Of a stretch of 60,546 bases of DNA, positions 16,224 to 25,027 are shown one piece after another. The position numbers and the translations under genes are program-made. This DNA is from Paenibacillus sp. SYP-B3998 (GTDB taxonomy: Bacteria; Bacillota; Bacilli; Paenibacillales; NBRC-103111). Location: NCBI RefSeq assembly GCF_010820665.1, contig NZ_JAAIKC010000021.1, forward strand, positions 1 through 60,546. Direction: 5' to 3'. The notes under the pieces are model-generated. The model saw only the letters and a list, made by a program, of their open reading frames with translations, searched no databases and was not told where the DNA came from. The first letter of the stretch is position 1. Every line of letters begins with the position of its first letter.

Positions 16224-16412
16224 TTATGCTTCGATTTCTTTAACTTCTACCAAGTGACTAACTTGATTAACCATGCCTCTGATCGCAGCGTTGTCTTGGT
16301 GAACAACTGTTTGGTGCAGCTTGCGCAGACCTAACGTTTTCACTGTAACACGTTGAGTTTCAGGACGGCCAATCAGGCTGCGTTTTAGGGTAATTTGTAA
16401 TTGTTTCGCCAT
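16224..16412 (-). CDS. rpmD: 50S ribosomal protein L30
   Basis: A 62-residue L30 with the family core TLKRSLIGRPETQR and LGLRKLHQTV. It is a late-assembling, surface protein of the 50S subunit. It lies 11 bases after rpsE in the usual spc order. Confidence 0.97.
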   Translation of the reverse strand: MAKQLQITLKRSLIGRPETQRVTVKTLGLRKLHQTVVHQDNAAIRGMVNQVSHLVEVKEIEA

Positions 16413-16423
16413 GTTTACCCCTC

Positions 16424-16921
16424 CTAACCTAGTAACTCTGCAACTGTTTTACCGCGAAGCTTAGCAACTTCTTCCGCTTTTTTCAAACGGCTTAAGCCTT
16501 CAAGCGTTGCGTTAACCATGTTCATGGAGTTGGATGAGCCAAGGGATTTGGTCAAAATGTCGCCGATACCGGCAAGTTCAAGAACCGCACGAACCGGTCC
16601 ACCTGCAATTACTCCTGTACCTTGGGAAGCTGGCTTGAGCAGAACGCGGCCTGCGCCAAAGCGGCCAGTGACAAGGTGAGGAATAGATGTGCCTACGATT
16701 GGAACATGGATCAAGTTCTTTTTCGCATCTTCGATGCCTTTACGGATAGCGTCAGGAACTTCGGAAGATTTACCGATCCCTGCACCAACCCAGCCATTGC
16801 CATCGCCAACGACAACAAGTGCGCTGAAGCTGAAACGACGTCCGCCTTTTACTACTTTAGCTACGCGGTTAATGTTAACAACTTTTTCTGTAAGCTCTAA
16901 AGTATTCGGATCTACACGCAA
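16424..16921 (-). CDS. rpsE: 30S ribosomal protein S5
   Basis: A 165-residue S5 with the double-stranded-RNA-binding N-terminal domain (RRFSFSALVVVGDGNGWVG) and the C-terminal domain with GVIAGGPVRAVLELAGI. It works in decoding fidelity with S4 and in mRNA entry. The start is TTG, with GGAGG eight bases upstream; a TTG start for a highly expressed ribosomal protein is unusual. Confidence 0.97.
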   Translation of the reverse strand: MRVDPNTLELTEKVVNINRVAKVVKGGRRFSFSALVVVGDGNGWVGAGIGKSSEVPDAIRKGIEDAKKNLIHVPIVGTSIPHLVTGRFGAGRVLLKPASQGTGVIAGGPVRAVLELAGIGDILTKSLGSSNSMNMVNATLEGLSRLKKAEEVAKLRGKTVAELLG

Positions 16922-16949
16922 GTCTTTTACCTCCTTATATATGTTTTTC

Positions 16950-17318
16950 CTAGAATTCTAACCCAGCTTCACGAGCTGCATCAGCTAACGCCTGAACACG
17001 TCCATGATAAAGGTATCCGCCGCGGTCAAAAACCACTTTATCAAAACCTTTTTCTTTCGCACGTTTCGCAATCAACTCTCCAACTTTACGAGCAGCTTCT
17101 ACGTTACCACCGTTAGCAACTTCAGCTTTAAGCTCTTTATCTTGAGTTGAAGCTGATACTACAGTGACGCCAGTCGTATCATCGATAAGTTGAGCATACA
17201 TGTGCTTGGCAGAACGGAAAATGTTCAACCGAGGACGAACTGTAGTACCTTCAATTTTCTTACGAACACGAAGGTGTCTTTTCAGACGCGCTTTGTTTTT
17301 ATCGCTTTTAGTAATCAT
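16950..17318 (-). CDS. rplR: 50S ribosomal protein L18
   Basis: A 122-residue L18 that binds 5S rRNA together with L5 in the central protuberance. Markers are RPRLNIFRSAKHMYAQLIDD and the C-terminal FDRGGYLYHGRVQALADAAR. The N-terminus is strongly basic. It is 62 bases after rplF and 28 before rpsE. Confidence 0.98.
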   Translation of the reverse strand: MITKSDKNKARLKRHLRVRKKIEGTTVRPRLNIFRSAKHMYAQLIDDTTGVTVVSASTQDKELKAEVANGGNVEAARKVGELIAKRAKEKGFDKVVFDRGGYLYHGRVQALADAAREAGLEF

Positions 17319-17380
17319 TTATACCTACACTCCTTTCATCATCTTATGATGCGAGAGCTCTTACCCGCGATCTATCTAAC

Positions 17381-17923
17381 TTACTTCTTCTTACCAGCTT
17401 TACCTTCTTTACGAAGGATACGCTCGCCTTCATACTTAATACCTTTACCTTTATACGGCTCAGGTTCACGTACGGAACGAACTTTAGCAGCAGTAGCTCC
17501 AACTAGCTCTTTATCAATACCTTTAACGATAATCTTCGTGTTCGTAGGAACATCGAACTCAATTCCGCTTTCAGGGTTGATTTCAACAGGATGGGAATAT
17601 CCAACGTTAAGAACCAATTTGTCACCGTTTTTGTTAGCACGGTAACCTACACCAACTAAATCCAAAGATTTCGTGAAACCTTCCGTTACTCCACTAACCA
17701 TGTTGGCAACAACACTACGTGTTGTACCATGCAGGGAACGATGAAGTTTGTTATCGGAAGGACGCTCAACGGAAATCTCGTTCTCGACAACGTTAACTTT
17801 CATATCTTTATGAAGTACACGAGACAAAGTACCTTTAGGACCTTGAACCGTGATTTGAGTATTGTCCAGTGTTACATTTACACCACTTGGAATGGTGATC
17901 GGCTTACGACCAATACGAGACAT
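17381..17923 (-). CDS. rplF: 50S ribosomal protein L6
   Basis: A 180-residue L6 with two similar domains, beginning MSRIGRKPITIPSGV and carrying the C-terminal signature EPEPYKGKGIKY. It sits near the GTPase centre of the 50S subunit. The frame is open a further 26 codons upstream, but GGAGG immediately before the ATG at 17923 and family length fix the start. Confidence 0.98.
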   Translation of the reverse strand: MSRIGRKPITIPSGVNVTLDNTQITVQGPKGTLSRVLHKDMKVNVVENEISVERPSDNKLHRSLHGTTRSVVANMVSGVTEGFTKSLDLVGVGYRANKNGDKLVLNVGYSHPVEINPESGIEFDVPTNTKIIVKGIDKELVGATAAKVRSVREPEPYKGKGIKYEGERILRKEGKAGKKK

Positions 17924-17951
17924 GTTGCACCTCCATTCAATTACATTTGTA

Positions 17952-18350
17952 TTACCAAACGTAGCAGATAACTTCTCCGCCAGCTTTGGATTGACGAGCA
18001 TCTTTATCCGTCATTACTCCTTTGGATGTGGAGATGATGGCAATCCCTAATCCGCCCAGAACTCGAGGGATTTCTTGTGATTTTGTGTATACGCGCAGAC
18101 CTGGTTTAGAAATTCTTTTCAAACCAGAGATAACACGTTCATTGTTTGAACCGTATTTCAGGAACAAACGAATGATACCTTGCTTACTATCTTCAACGTA
18201 CTCAGCGTCACGGATAAATCCTTCTTTTTTAAGGATTTCAGCGATTTCCCTTTTCACTTTTGATGCAGGAATTTCAACTGTTTCATGACGTACGATGTTC
18301 GCATTACGGATGCGTGTTAACATATCTGCAATAGGATCTGACATGACCAT
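17952..18350 (-). CDS. rpsH: 30S ribosomal protein S8
   Basis: A 132-residue S8, a primary binder of the central domain of 16S rRNA. Markers are DPIADMLTRIRNAN and the C-terminal GIAIISTSKGVMTDKDAR. The first ATG has AGGAGG nine bases upstream and is preferred over a second ATG two codons later. It is 32 bases after rpsN. Confidence 0.98.
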   Translation of the reverse strand: MVMSDPIADMLTRIRNANIVRHETVEIPASKVKREIAEILKKEGFIRDAEYVEDSKQGIIRLFLKYGSNNERVISGLKRISKPGLRVYTKSQEIPRVLGGLGIAIISTSKGVMTDKDARQSKAGGEVICYVW

Positions 18351-18382
18351 TTGTGTAGACCTCCTTCCCGAAAATAGGGTGA

Positions 18383-18568
18383 TTACCAGCTTGCTTTTTT
18401 CACGCCTGGAATCTGTCCTTTATGCGCTAATTCGCGGAAACAAATTCTGCAAATTTTAAATTTACGAAGCACCGAATGCGGACGACCACAGCGCTCGCAA
18501 CGTGTATATGCTTGAACTTTAAACTTCGGAGCACGTTGTTGCTTGATTTTCATCGAAGTTTTTGCCAC
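18383..18568 (-). CDS. rpsN: 30S ribosomal protein S14, zinc type
   Basis: A 61-residue short S14 with the zinc pairs CERCGR and CRICF. This zinc-binding form is the standard spc-operon copy in Firmicutes; many genomes also hold a longer zinc-free copy elsewhere for zinc starvation, which cannot be judged from this window. It lies between rplE and rpsH with a clear GGAGG. Confidence 0.98.
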   Translation of the reverse strand: MAKTSMKIKQQRAPKFKVQAYTRCERCGRPHSVLRKFKICRICFRELAHKGQIPGVKKASW

Positions 18569-18604
18569 TTAATATTCCACCTCCTGATAGGTACGATTGG
18601 TAAC

Positions 18605-19147
18605 CTATTTAACGAAAGGCGCCCCGAGTTGTGTTAAAAGCTCGCGAGCTTCTTCGTCGGACTTCGCCGTTGTTACGATAACGATATCCATACCACGAAC
18701 TTTATCGATTTTATCATATTCGATCTCTGGGAAAATCAACTGCTCTTTCAGACCCAATGTGTAGTTACCACGGCCATCAAAAGCTTTGTTAGAAATACCA
18801 CGGAAGTCACGTACGCGCGGAAGCGCAACGTTGAAGAGTTTATCCAAGAAGTAGTACATACGCTCGCCACGAAGAGTTACCTTCGTACCAATCGGCATGT
18901 TCTCACGAAGTTTAAAACCCGCGATTGACTTTTTGGATTTTGTTACAACTGGTTTTTGACCAGCAATTTTTTGAAGATCTTCTACAGCAGTATCAAGAAC
19001 TTTCGAGTTAGAAACAGCTTCACCAACACCCATGTTGATAACGATTTTCTCAACTTTTGGAACTTGCATCACTGTGGAGTAGTTGAACTTTTGAATTAAC
19101 GCTGGTGTGATTTCGTTCAGATAACGATCTTTCATTCTTACTGACAT
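18605..19147 (-). CDS. rplE: 50S ribosomal protein L5
   Basis: A 180-residue L5 of the central protuberance that binds 5S rRNA and contacts the P-site tRNA and S13. Markers are KIVINMGVGEA, RDFRGISNKAFDGRGNY and the C-terminal DIVIVTTAKSDEEAR. It is 31 bases after rplX. A GGAGG stands before the ATG. Confidence 0.98.
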   Translation of the reverse strand: MSVRMKDRYLNEITPALIQKFNYSTVMQVPKVEKIVINMGVGEAVSNSKVLDTAVEDLQKIAGQKPVVTKSKKSIAGFKLRENMPIGTKVTLRGERMYYFLDKLFNVALPRVRDFRGISNKAFDGRGNYTLGLKEQLIFPEIEYDKIDKVRGMDIVIVTTAKSDEEARELLTQLGAPFVK

Positions 19148-19178
19148 GTTCAGTTACCTCCTTTCCTTGCTAGTTGTA

Positions 19179-19532
19179 CTAGTCGATGACTTCACCGGAT
19201 TTTTTAGCTACGCGAACTTTAGTTCCGTTGTCTAAAACTTTATATCCTACGCGAGTAGGTTTGCCGCTCTTAGGATCAATCAACATCACGTTAGAAACAT
19301 GAATTGCTGCTTCTTGATTCAAGATACCGCCTTGAGGGTTTTGTTGGGAAGGCTTTGCATGTTTCTTAACCATGTTTACACCTTCAACAAGTACACGGTT
19401 TTGACGAGGGTAAGCAGCGATTACGCGGCCTTTCTTACCTTTATCTTTACCAGTGATTACAAAAACCGTATCGTCTTTTTTAACGTGCAGTTTATTGTTA
19501 TGAGACTCAAGTCTCTTTTTTGTTCTTGGCAT
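19179..19532 (-). CDS. rplX: 50S ribosomal protein L24
   Basis: A 117-residue L24 with a KOW motif (VFVITGKDKGKKGRVI). It is one of the two assembly-initiating proteins of the 50S subunit and lies at the exit tunnel opening. It is slightly longer than the B. subtilis protein, through N-terminal residues. The start MPRTKKRLESHNNK has GGAGG upstream. It is 39 bases after rplN. Confidence 0.98.
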   Translation of the reverse strand: MPRTKKRLESHNNKLHVKKDDTVFVITGKDKGKKGRVIAAYPRQNRVLVEGVNMVKKHAKPSQQNPQGGILNQEAAIHVSNVMLIDPKSGKPTRVGYKVLDNGTKVRVAKKSGEVID

Positions 19533-19571
19533 TGTCTTCTACACCTCCTGAAAACATACTTCAACGCTCTA

Positions 19572-19940
19572 TTAGATAACTTCTGGAGCCAAGGATACGA
19601 TTTTCATAAAATCTCTGTCACGCAGTTCACGTGCTACTGGTCCAAAGATACGCGTACCGCGTGGACTTTTATCTTCTTTAACGATTACAGCTGCATTTTC
19701 ATCAAAAGAGATGTATGAACCGTCCTTACGGCGAGCACCGCTCTTCGTACGAACGATAACCGCTTTAACAACGTCACCCTTTTTGACAACGCCACCTGGT
19801 GTTGCTTCTTTTACTGAACAGACGATTAAATCACCGATGTGACCAACGCGACGACCTGTACCACCCAAAACGCGGATACACATTAATTGCTTAGCACCAG
19901 AGTTATCAGCGACGGCCAAACGAGTAAATGGTTGAATCAT
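19572..19940 (-). CDS. rplN: 50S ribosomal protein L14
   Basis: A 122-residue L14, among the most conserved ribosomal proteins; it forms bridge B8 with 16S rRNA and binds the silencing factor RsfS. Markers are LAVADNSGAKQLMCIRVLGG and GTRIFGPVARELR. It lies 36 bases after rpsQ. Confidence 0.99.
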   Translation of the reverse strand: MIQPFTRLAVADNSGAKQLMCIRVLGGTGRRVGHIGDLIVCSVKEATPGGVVKKGDVVKAVIVRTKSGARRKDGSYISFDENAAVIVKEDKSPRGTRIFGPVARELRDRDFMKIVSLAPEVI

Positions 19941-19976
19941 CGTATTCCCTCCTTTCGGGGTTCATGACTAGATTTG

Positions 19977-20240
19977 TTAGATTACTACTCCGACTTCCAC
20001 GATTTCAACAAGTCTCCAGCTTTTATCTTTGGACAAAGGTCTAGTCTCTGCTATTTTCACAGTGTCGCCGATTTTCGCTTGGTTGTTTTCATCATGAGCC
20101 TTGAATTTTTTCGTATATTTGATTCTCTTGTGATAGAGATCATGTTTTTTGTAAGTTTCTACAGCAACGACGATGGTTTTTTCCATTTTATCGCTGACTA
20201 CTTTACCGATCTGCACTTTACGCTCATTGCGTTCAGCCAT
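19977..20240 (-). CDS. rpsQ: 30S ribosomal protein S17
   Basis: An 87-residue S17 with an OB fold that binds the 5' domain of 16S rRNA early in assembly. Markers are GKVVSDKMEKTIVVAVE, KYKVHDE-like segments and IAETRPLSKDKSWRLVEI. It lies 27 bases after rpmC in normal order. Confidence 0.98.
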   Translation of the reverse strand: MAERNERKVQIGKVVSDKMEKTIVVAVETYKKHDLYHKRIKYTKKFKAHDENNQAKIGDTVKIAETRPLSKDKSWRLVEIVEVGVVI

Positions 20241-20267
20241 CTAAGGAACCCTCCCTTCTAGATTTGG

Positions 20268-20465
20268 TTACCCAATACCCAATTCTCTTTCACGCAAAAT
20301 TGTCTTGGCACGAGCGATCTCTTTACGCAAATCGCGAATTTGAGTCGGGTTGTCTAATTGACCGGTAGCTAGTTGAAAACGGAGGTTAAAGAGTTCTTCT
20401 TTAAAACCATTCACTTTTTGCTCGATCTCAGCAGTGGTTAAGTTCCGGAATTCACTACCCTTCAT
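20268..20465 (-). CDS. rpmC: 50S ribosomal protein L29
   Basis: A 65-residue helical-hairpin L29 at the tunnel exit, near the docking site of SRP and trigger factor. An in-frame GTG exists three codons earlier, but the ATG at 20465 gives the standard length and start MKGSEFRNLTTAE. It overlaps the 3' end of rplP by 11 bases, so the two are likely translationally coupled. Confidence 0.97.
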   Translation of the reverse strand: MKGSEFRNLTTAEIEQKVNGFKEELFNLRFQLATGQLDNPTQIRDLRKEIARAKTILRERELGIG

Positions 20466-20889
20466 TTGCTTCACCGCCTACTTCATCTCTTTTCACGAAC
20501 TTCGTTTTGATTGGAAGCTTGTGAGCTGCAAGACGCATCGCTTCGCGAGCAACCTCTTCGCTAACACCCGCTAATTCAAACAAAATTTTGCCCGGTTTTA
20601 CTACGGAAACCCATTTTTCCACGTTACCTTTACCACTACCCATACGAACTTCAAGCGGTTTTTGAGTAACTGGTTTAGCTGGGAAAATTTTAATCCAAAC
20701 TTTACCGCCACGTTTAATATAACGTGTCATGGCAATACGAGCTGCTTCAATTTGGCGGTTGGATACCCAAGCCGGTTCTACTGCTTGCAGACCATATTCG
20801 CCAAAAGCTACTTCCGTTCCGCCTTTAGCGCGACCTTTCATGCTACCGCGGTGTTCTTTACGGTGTTTCACACGTTTAGGTACTAACAT
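20455..20889 (-). CDS. rplP: 50S ribosomal protein L16
   Basis: A 144-residue L16 that helps position tRNA at the A and P sites. Markers are MLVPKRVKHRKEHRG, GLQAVEPAWVSNRQIEAAR and MGSGKGNVEKWV. It follows rpsC with a gap of three bases and overlaps rpmC. Confidence 0.98.
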   Translation of the reverse strand: MLVPKRVKHRKEHRGSMKGRAKGGTEVAFGEYGLQAVEPAWVSNRQIEAARIAMTRYIKRGGKVWIKIFPAKPVTQKPLEVRMGSGKGNVEKWVSVVKPGKILFELAGVSEEVAREAMRLAAHKLPIKTKFVKRDEVGGEANEG

Positions 20890-20892
20890 GAT

Positions 20893-21555
20893 TTAATTTC
20901 CTCCTTCCGGCTGAGCCTTTTTCTTAGCTGTCGGAAGAACTTCTCCACGGTAAATCCATACTTTAACACCAATACGTCCGTAAGTGGTGGCCGCTTCAGC
21001 AGTACCATAATCGATATCCGCGCGAAGTGTATGAAGTGGAACTGTTCCTTCGCTGTATCCTTCCGTACGAGCAATCTCAGCACCGCCAAGACGTCCGCTA
21101 GTTGCAACTTTAATACCTTTAGCACCGGATCTCATCGTTCTTTGCATAGCTTGTTTCATAGCACGACGGAATGAAACACGACGCTCCAATTGAAGTGCAA
21201 TAGCTTCTGCTACCAAAATCGCATCAAGATCAGGACTTTTAATTTCGGAAATGTTAATGTGTACTTTTTTATTGGACATAGCAGCGATGTAGTTGCGAAT
21301 TACTTCAACTTCCGCTCCACCTTTACCAATAACCATACCTGGTTTCGCAGTTTGAATCGTAACGTTCACACGGTTAGCCGCGCGTTCGATTTCGATGTGG
21401 GATACTGCAGAATCTTTTAATTTATTTTTCAAGTATTCACGGATTTTGACGTCTTCAAGCAGCAGAGTTCCAAAATCTTTTTCTGCGAACCATTTGGACT
21501 CCCAATCACGAATAATACCGATCCTAAGGCCTACCGGGTTTACTTTCTGACCCAC
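20893..21555 (-). CDS. rpsC: 30S ribosomal protein S3
   Basis: A 220-residue S3 with an N-terminal KH domain (KPGMVIGKGGAEVE, the GxxG loop) and a C-terminal domain marked by AEIARTEGYSEGTVPLHTLR. It lines the mRNA entry tunnel and has helicase-like activity with S4 and S5. The start is GTG. It is 13 bases after rplV and three before rplP. Confidence 0.98.
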   Translation of the reverse strand: MGQKVNPVGLRIGIIRDWESKWFAEKDFGTLLLEDVKIREYLKNKLKDSAVSHIEIERAANRVNVTIQTAKPGMVIGKGGAEVEVIRNYIAAMSNKKVHINISEIKSPDLDAILVAEAIALQLERRVSFRRAMKQAMQRTMRSGAKGIKVATSGRLGGAEIARTEGYSEGTVPLHTLRADIDYGTAEAATTYGRIGVKVWIYRGEVLPTAKKKAQPEGGN

Positions 21556-21568
21556 ACGTTATCCCTCC

Positions 21569-21901
21569 TTATTTTTCAGATACCACGATTGTAATGTGGC
21601 TGGTACGTTTTCTAATTGCGCTTGCGCGACCCATCGCACGTTGTTGGAACCTTTTCATTGTTGGTCCTTGGTTAACAAACGTTTCAGTGACAATTAGTTT
21701 ATTTGGATCTAATGAATAGTTATGCTCTGCATTGGCAATTGCGGAATTCAGAAGTTTCTCCAAAATAGGAGAAGCTGCTTTTGGTGTGTGACGCAGAATC
21801 GCAATCGCTTCACCTACCGCTTTTCCCCGAATCAAGTCAACAACTAACTTAGCTTTACGAGGAGCAATCCGAGCGTGGTTCAATATTGCTTTAGCTTGCA
21901 T
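21569..21901 (-). CDS. rplV: 50S ribosomal protein L22
   Basis: A 110-residue L22. Its long hairpin, here about residues 78-98 with the motif QGPTMKRFQQRAMGRAS, reaches the exit-tunnel constriction and is a site of macrolide resistance changes and nascent-chain stalling. No insertion or deletion is evident. It lies 30 bases after rpsS. Confidence 0.98.
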   Translation of the reverse strand: MQAKAILNHARIAPRKAKLVVDLIRGKAVGEAIAILRHTPKAASPILEKLLNSAIANAEHNYSLDPNKLIVTETFVNQGPTMKRFQQRAMGRASAIRKRTSHITIVVSEK

Positions 21902-21931
21902 GGTAGTACCTCCTCTCGGTTAAAAATGCAA

Positions 21932-22210
21932 TTAGCGTTTTCCGGTTTTCTTGTCGTCGTCGTGACCTTTGTAAGTACGAGTTGGTGCAAACTCACCAAG
22001 CTTGTGTCCAACCATATCTTCTGTTACATATACAGGCACGTGTTTTCTTCCATCATAGACACCAAATGTGTGACCTACGAATTGTGGGAAAATTGTAGAA
22101 CGACGGGACCAAGTTTTGATAACCACTTTTTTACTGGAAGTGTTCAAGTCTTCTACTTTTTTCAGCAAGTATCCATCAATAAATGGACCTTTCTTTAAGC
22201 TGCGACCCAT
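21932..22210 (-). CDS. rpsS: 30S ribosomal protein S19
   Basis: A 92-residue S19 of the 30S head that pairs with S13. It begins MGRSLKKGPFIDGYL and carries IKTWSRRSTIFPQFVGHTF and GEFAPTRTYKGH. It lies 48 bases after rplB with GGGAGG upstream. Confidence 0.98.
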   Translation of the reverse strand: MGRSLKKGPFIDGYLLKKVEDLNTSSKKVVIKTWSRRSTIFPQFVGHTFGVYDGRKHVPVYVTEDMVGHKLGEFAPTRTYKGHDDDKKTGKR

Positions 22211-22258
22211 GGATGTTCCTCCCTTCCTTGAACCTCACGAAAATTAATGTATCCTAGA

Positions 22259-23089
22259 TTACTTCGTACGGCGACGTACAATGTATTTATCGGATGCTTT
22301 ACCTTTTTTACGAGTTTTGAAACCGAGCGTAGGTTTACCCCATGGAGACATAGGTGATTTACGTCCGATTGGCGCGCGTCCTTCACCACCACCGTGTGGG
22401 TGATCATTAGGGTTCATTACAACCCCACGAACTTGAGGACGATTACCTTTCCAACGATTACGTCCAGCTTTACCGATTTTAACGAGCTCATGATCTTCGT
22501 TACCTACAGATCCGATTGTCGCGCGGCAAACTTTAAGTACTTTACGAACTTCGCCAGATGAAAGACGAATTGTTACGTAAGATTCTTCTTTACCAAGAAG
22601 TTGAGCTTCAGTTCCAGCAGCACGAACCAATTGAGCACCTTTACCTGGCTTCAACTCGATATTGTGGATAACTGTACCTACTGGAATGTTTTCCAAAGGA
22701 AGCGCGTTACCTACTTTGATATCTGATTGTGGTCCTGATACGATTTTATCATCCACTTTAAGACCTTTAGGAGCGATAATGTATCTTTTCTCACCATCTG
22801 CATAGTGAATCAATGCAATGTTAGCGGAACGGTTAGGATCGTACTCAACTGTAGCAACGCGTCCTGGTATTCCATCTTTGGTACGTTTGAAATCAATAAT
22901 ACGGTATTTACGTTTGTGACCACCACCGTGGTGACGAACCGTAATTTTACCTTGGTTGTTACGACCAGCATGCTTGAACAGAGGAGAAAGCAATGATTTC
23001 TCAGGTGTTGATGTTGTGATTTCTTCAAAAGTAGAAACCGACATCGCGCGTCGAGCTGGTGAGGTTGGTTTATATTTTTTAATTGGCAC
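22259..23089 (-). CDS. rplB: 50S ribosomal protein L2
   Basis: A 276-residue L2, a primary 23S rRNA binder needed for subunit joining and peptidyl-transferase activity. Markers are KYKPTSPARR, GHKRKYRIIDFKR and the C-terminal PHGGGEGRAPIGRKSP that contains the His important for activity. It is 32 bases after rplW. Confidence 0.99.
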   Translation of the reverse strand: MPIKKYKPTSPARRAMSVSTFEEITTSTPEKSLLSPLFKHAGRNNQGKITVRHHGGGHKRKYRIIDFKRTKDGIPGRVATVEYDPNRSANIALIHYADGEKRYIIAPKGLKVDDKIVSGPQSDIKVGNALPLENIPVGTVIHNIELKPGKGAQLVRAAGTEAQLLGKEESYVTIRLSSGEVRKVLKVCRATIGSVGNEDHELVKIGKAGRNRWKGNRPQVRGVVMNPNDHPHGGGEGRAPIGRKSPMSPWGKPTLGFKTRKKGKASDKYIVRRRTK

Positions 23090-23121
23090 TCTGATTTCCT
23101 CCTTACTTTAAGAGATAGGGT

Positions 23122-23412
23122 TTATACCGTTTCAAAGAATTCCAATTCTTTGCTTTCAGCGCTCAGGGACACGATAGCTTTCTTCCAAATGGAAGTGTAA
23201 CCAGAGTGACGACCATAACGTTTAGGCTTAGCTGGCATTCTGAGTGTGTTTACATTTGTAACTTTAACCTTGAAAATGGCTTCGATAGCTTGTTTAATTT
23301 CCGTTTTGTTAGCACGAAGATCTACTTCGAAAACGTATTTTTTATTAGCCATCAGGTCGCTTGTACGCTCAGTGATGATCGGGCGCTTGATAATGTCGCG
23401 TGGATTTTTCAT
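23122..23412 (-). CDS. rplW: 50S ribosomal protein L23
   Basis: A 96-residue L23 that forms the docking site for trigger factor and SRP at the tunnel exit. Markers are IIKRPIITERTSDLMA and YVFEVDLRANKTEIKQAIE. Its ATG overlaps the rplD stop by four bases (ATGA), pointing to coupled translation. Confidence 0.98.
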   Translation of the reverse strand: MKNPRDIIKRPIITERTSDLMANKKYVFEVDLRANKTEIKQAIEAIFKVKVTNVNTLRMPAKPKRYGRHSGYTSIWKKAIVSLSAESKELEFFETV

Positions 23413-24035
23413 TGTGCAAGCACCTCCTCTACCTTTTGTACAGCTTCCTTCGTAATGATCAGTTTGTCATATAACATAACATCCAGAACATTGATTCCAT
23501 CAGCAGCAACAAATTTCACACCTGGGATATTACGAGCGGAAAGTGCAACATTGGAGTCGTTAGCAACGCCTACAATTAGAGCTTTTCTTTCAACTTTCAG
23601 GTTGTTCAAGATGGCTACGAATTCTTTAGTCTTAGGAGCATTCAATTGAAGTTGATCCAGTACGATCAATTCGTTATCGATTACTTTCGAAGACAAAGCA
23701 GATTTAATCGCCAAACGACGAACTTTTTTAGGCAGTTTGTAACCATAGCTACGAGGTGTCGGTCCAAATACAGTACCGCCGCCTTTCCATTGCGGAGCGC
23801 GGATACTACCTTGACGCGCACGTCCCGTACCTTTTTGTTTCCAAGGTTTACGTCCGCCACCGCGAACTTCAGAACGACCTTTAGTTTTGTGAGTACCTTG
23901 ACGCACAGCTGCTTGTTGCAATAGAACCGCTTCATGAATCGCGTGAACGTGAGGCTCAATTCCGAAAACAACGTCAGACAGTTCAATTTCCCCTACCTGA
24001 GCACCTGTTACATTATATAAAGCTACTTTTGGCAT
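23409..24035 (-). CDS. rplD: 50S ribosomal protein L4
   Basis: A 208-residue L4 with a globular part and an arginine-rich loop (GGGRKPWKQKGTGRARQGS) that reaches the exit tunnel next to L22; changes here give macrolide resistance in other bacteria. No change is visible by eye. It is 16 bases after rplC and overlaps rplW. Confidence 0.98.
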   Translation of the reverse strand: MPKVALYNVTGAQVGEIELSDVVFGIEPHVHAIHEAVLLQQAAVRQGTHKTKGRSEVRGGGRKPWKQKGTGRARQGSIRAPQWKGGGTVFGPTPRSYGYKLPKKVRRLAIKSALSSKVIDNELIVLDQLQLNAPKTKEFVAILNNLKVERKALIVGVANDSNVALSARNIPGVKFVAADGINVLDVMLYDKLIITKEAVQKVEEVLAQ

Positions 24036-24051
24036 CTGTCTTCCTCCTTTC

Positions 24052-24675
24052 TTACTTTTTCACAGCAGACTTAACGCTAACATAGCTGTTTTTAGGACCC
24101 GGAATGGAACCTTTAACCAACAATACGTTACGTTCAGCATCTACTTTAATAATTTGAAGGTTTTGCAATGTAACTGTTTCATTACCCATTTGTCCTGGAA
24201 GGTTCTTACCTTTAGGAACACGGTTTGCTTGAATGGAACCCATGGAACCTGGTCCGCGGTGATAACGTGATCCGTGAGCCATCGGCCCTCTGGACTGGTT
24301 ATGTCTTTTGATGTTACCTTGGAAACCTTTACCTTTGGAAGTACCCGATACATCAACGAATTCGCCTTCTGTAAACAGATCTGCCTTCAATTCCTGGCCA
24401 ACTTCATAATCAGCCAACTGAACGCCGCGAATTTCTTTAACGTAGCGCTTAGGTGTTGCCCCTGCTTTTTTCGCATGGCCAAGCTCTGGCTTAATGATTC
24501 TGCTAGCTTTAACATCATCAAAACCGATCTGGATGGACTCATATCCGTCGTTATCCACATCTTTCTTTTGCAGAACCACACACGGTCCCGCTTGAATGAC
24601 AGTTACCGGAACAACATTACCTTCCGGAGTAAACAACTGTGTCATCCCAAGTTTTTTTCCTAAGATACCTTTCAT
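24052..24675 (-). CDS. rplC: 50S ribosomal protein L3
   Basis: A 207-residue L3, an assembly initiator whose central loop reaches the peptidyl-transferase centre (GPMAHGSRYHRGPGSMG). The frame starts at a GTG three codons earlier, but GAGGTG six bases before the ATG at 24675 and the family start MKGILGKKLGMTQ favour the ATG. It is 43 bases after rpsJ. Confidence 0.98.
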   Translation of the reverse strand: MKGILGKKLGMTQLFTPEGNVVPVTVIQAGPCVVLQKKDVDNDGYESIQIGFDDVKASRIIKPELGHAKKAGATPKRYVKEIRGVQLADYEVGQELKADLFTEGEFVDVSGTSKGKGFQGNIKRHNQSRGPMAHGSRYHRGPGSMGSIQANRVPKGKNLPGQMGNETVTLQNLQIIKVDAERNVLLVKGSIPGPKNSYVSVKSAVKK

Positions 24676-24718
24676 CGTTGACACCTCATTTCCTTCCTAA
24701 ACGTTCATTCTATTTGTT

Positions 24719-25027
24719 TTACAGTTTGATCTCGATGTCAACACCAGACGGTAAGTCTAGTCGCATCAAAGCATCAACTGTTTGTGGTGTTGGATTCACA
24801 ATATCGATAAGACGCTTATGCGTACGCATTTCGAATTGCTCGCGCGAATCCTTGTACTTGTGTACCGCACGAAGAATCGTGATGATTTGCTTCTCTGTCG
24901 GAAGCGGAATCGGACCGGATACACCTGCACCGGATCGCTTGGCAGTTTCCACGATTTTCTCAGCTGATTGATCAATGATTCTGTGATCATAAGCTTTCAA
25001 ACGGATACGAATTTTTTGCTTTGCCAT
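24719..25027 (-). CDS. rpsJ: 30S ribosomal protein S10 (NusE)
   Basis: A 102-residue S10, also the antitermination factor NusE that works with NusB at boxA of rRNA operons such as the two flanking this window. It begins MAKQKIRIRLKAYDHR. The open frame runs 36 codons further upstream through the leader, but GGAGGG before the ATG at 25027 and family length settle the start. It is first gene of the S10-spc-alpha cluster. Confidence 0.99.
   Translation of the reverse strand: MAKQKIRIRLKAYDHRIIDQSAEKIVETAKRSGAGVSGPIPLPTEKQIITILRAVHKYKDSREQFEMRTHKRLIDIVNPTPQTVDALMRLDLPSGVDIEIKL

Noticed and set aside
23206..23649. A 147-codon plus-strand frame antisense to rplW and rplD
   Set aside because: Crosses two highly conserved ribosomal genes antisense; composition is that of a shadow frame.
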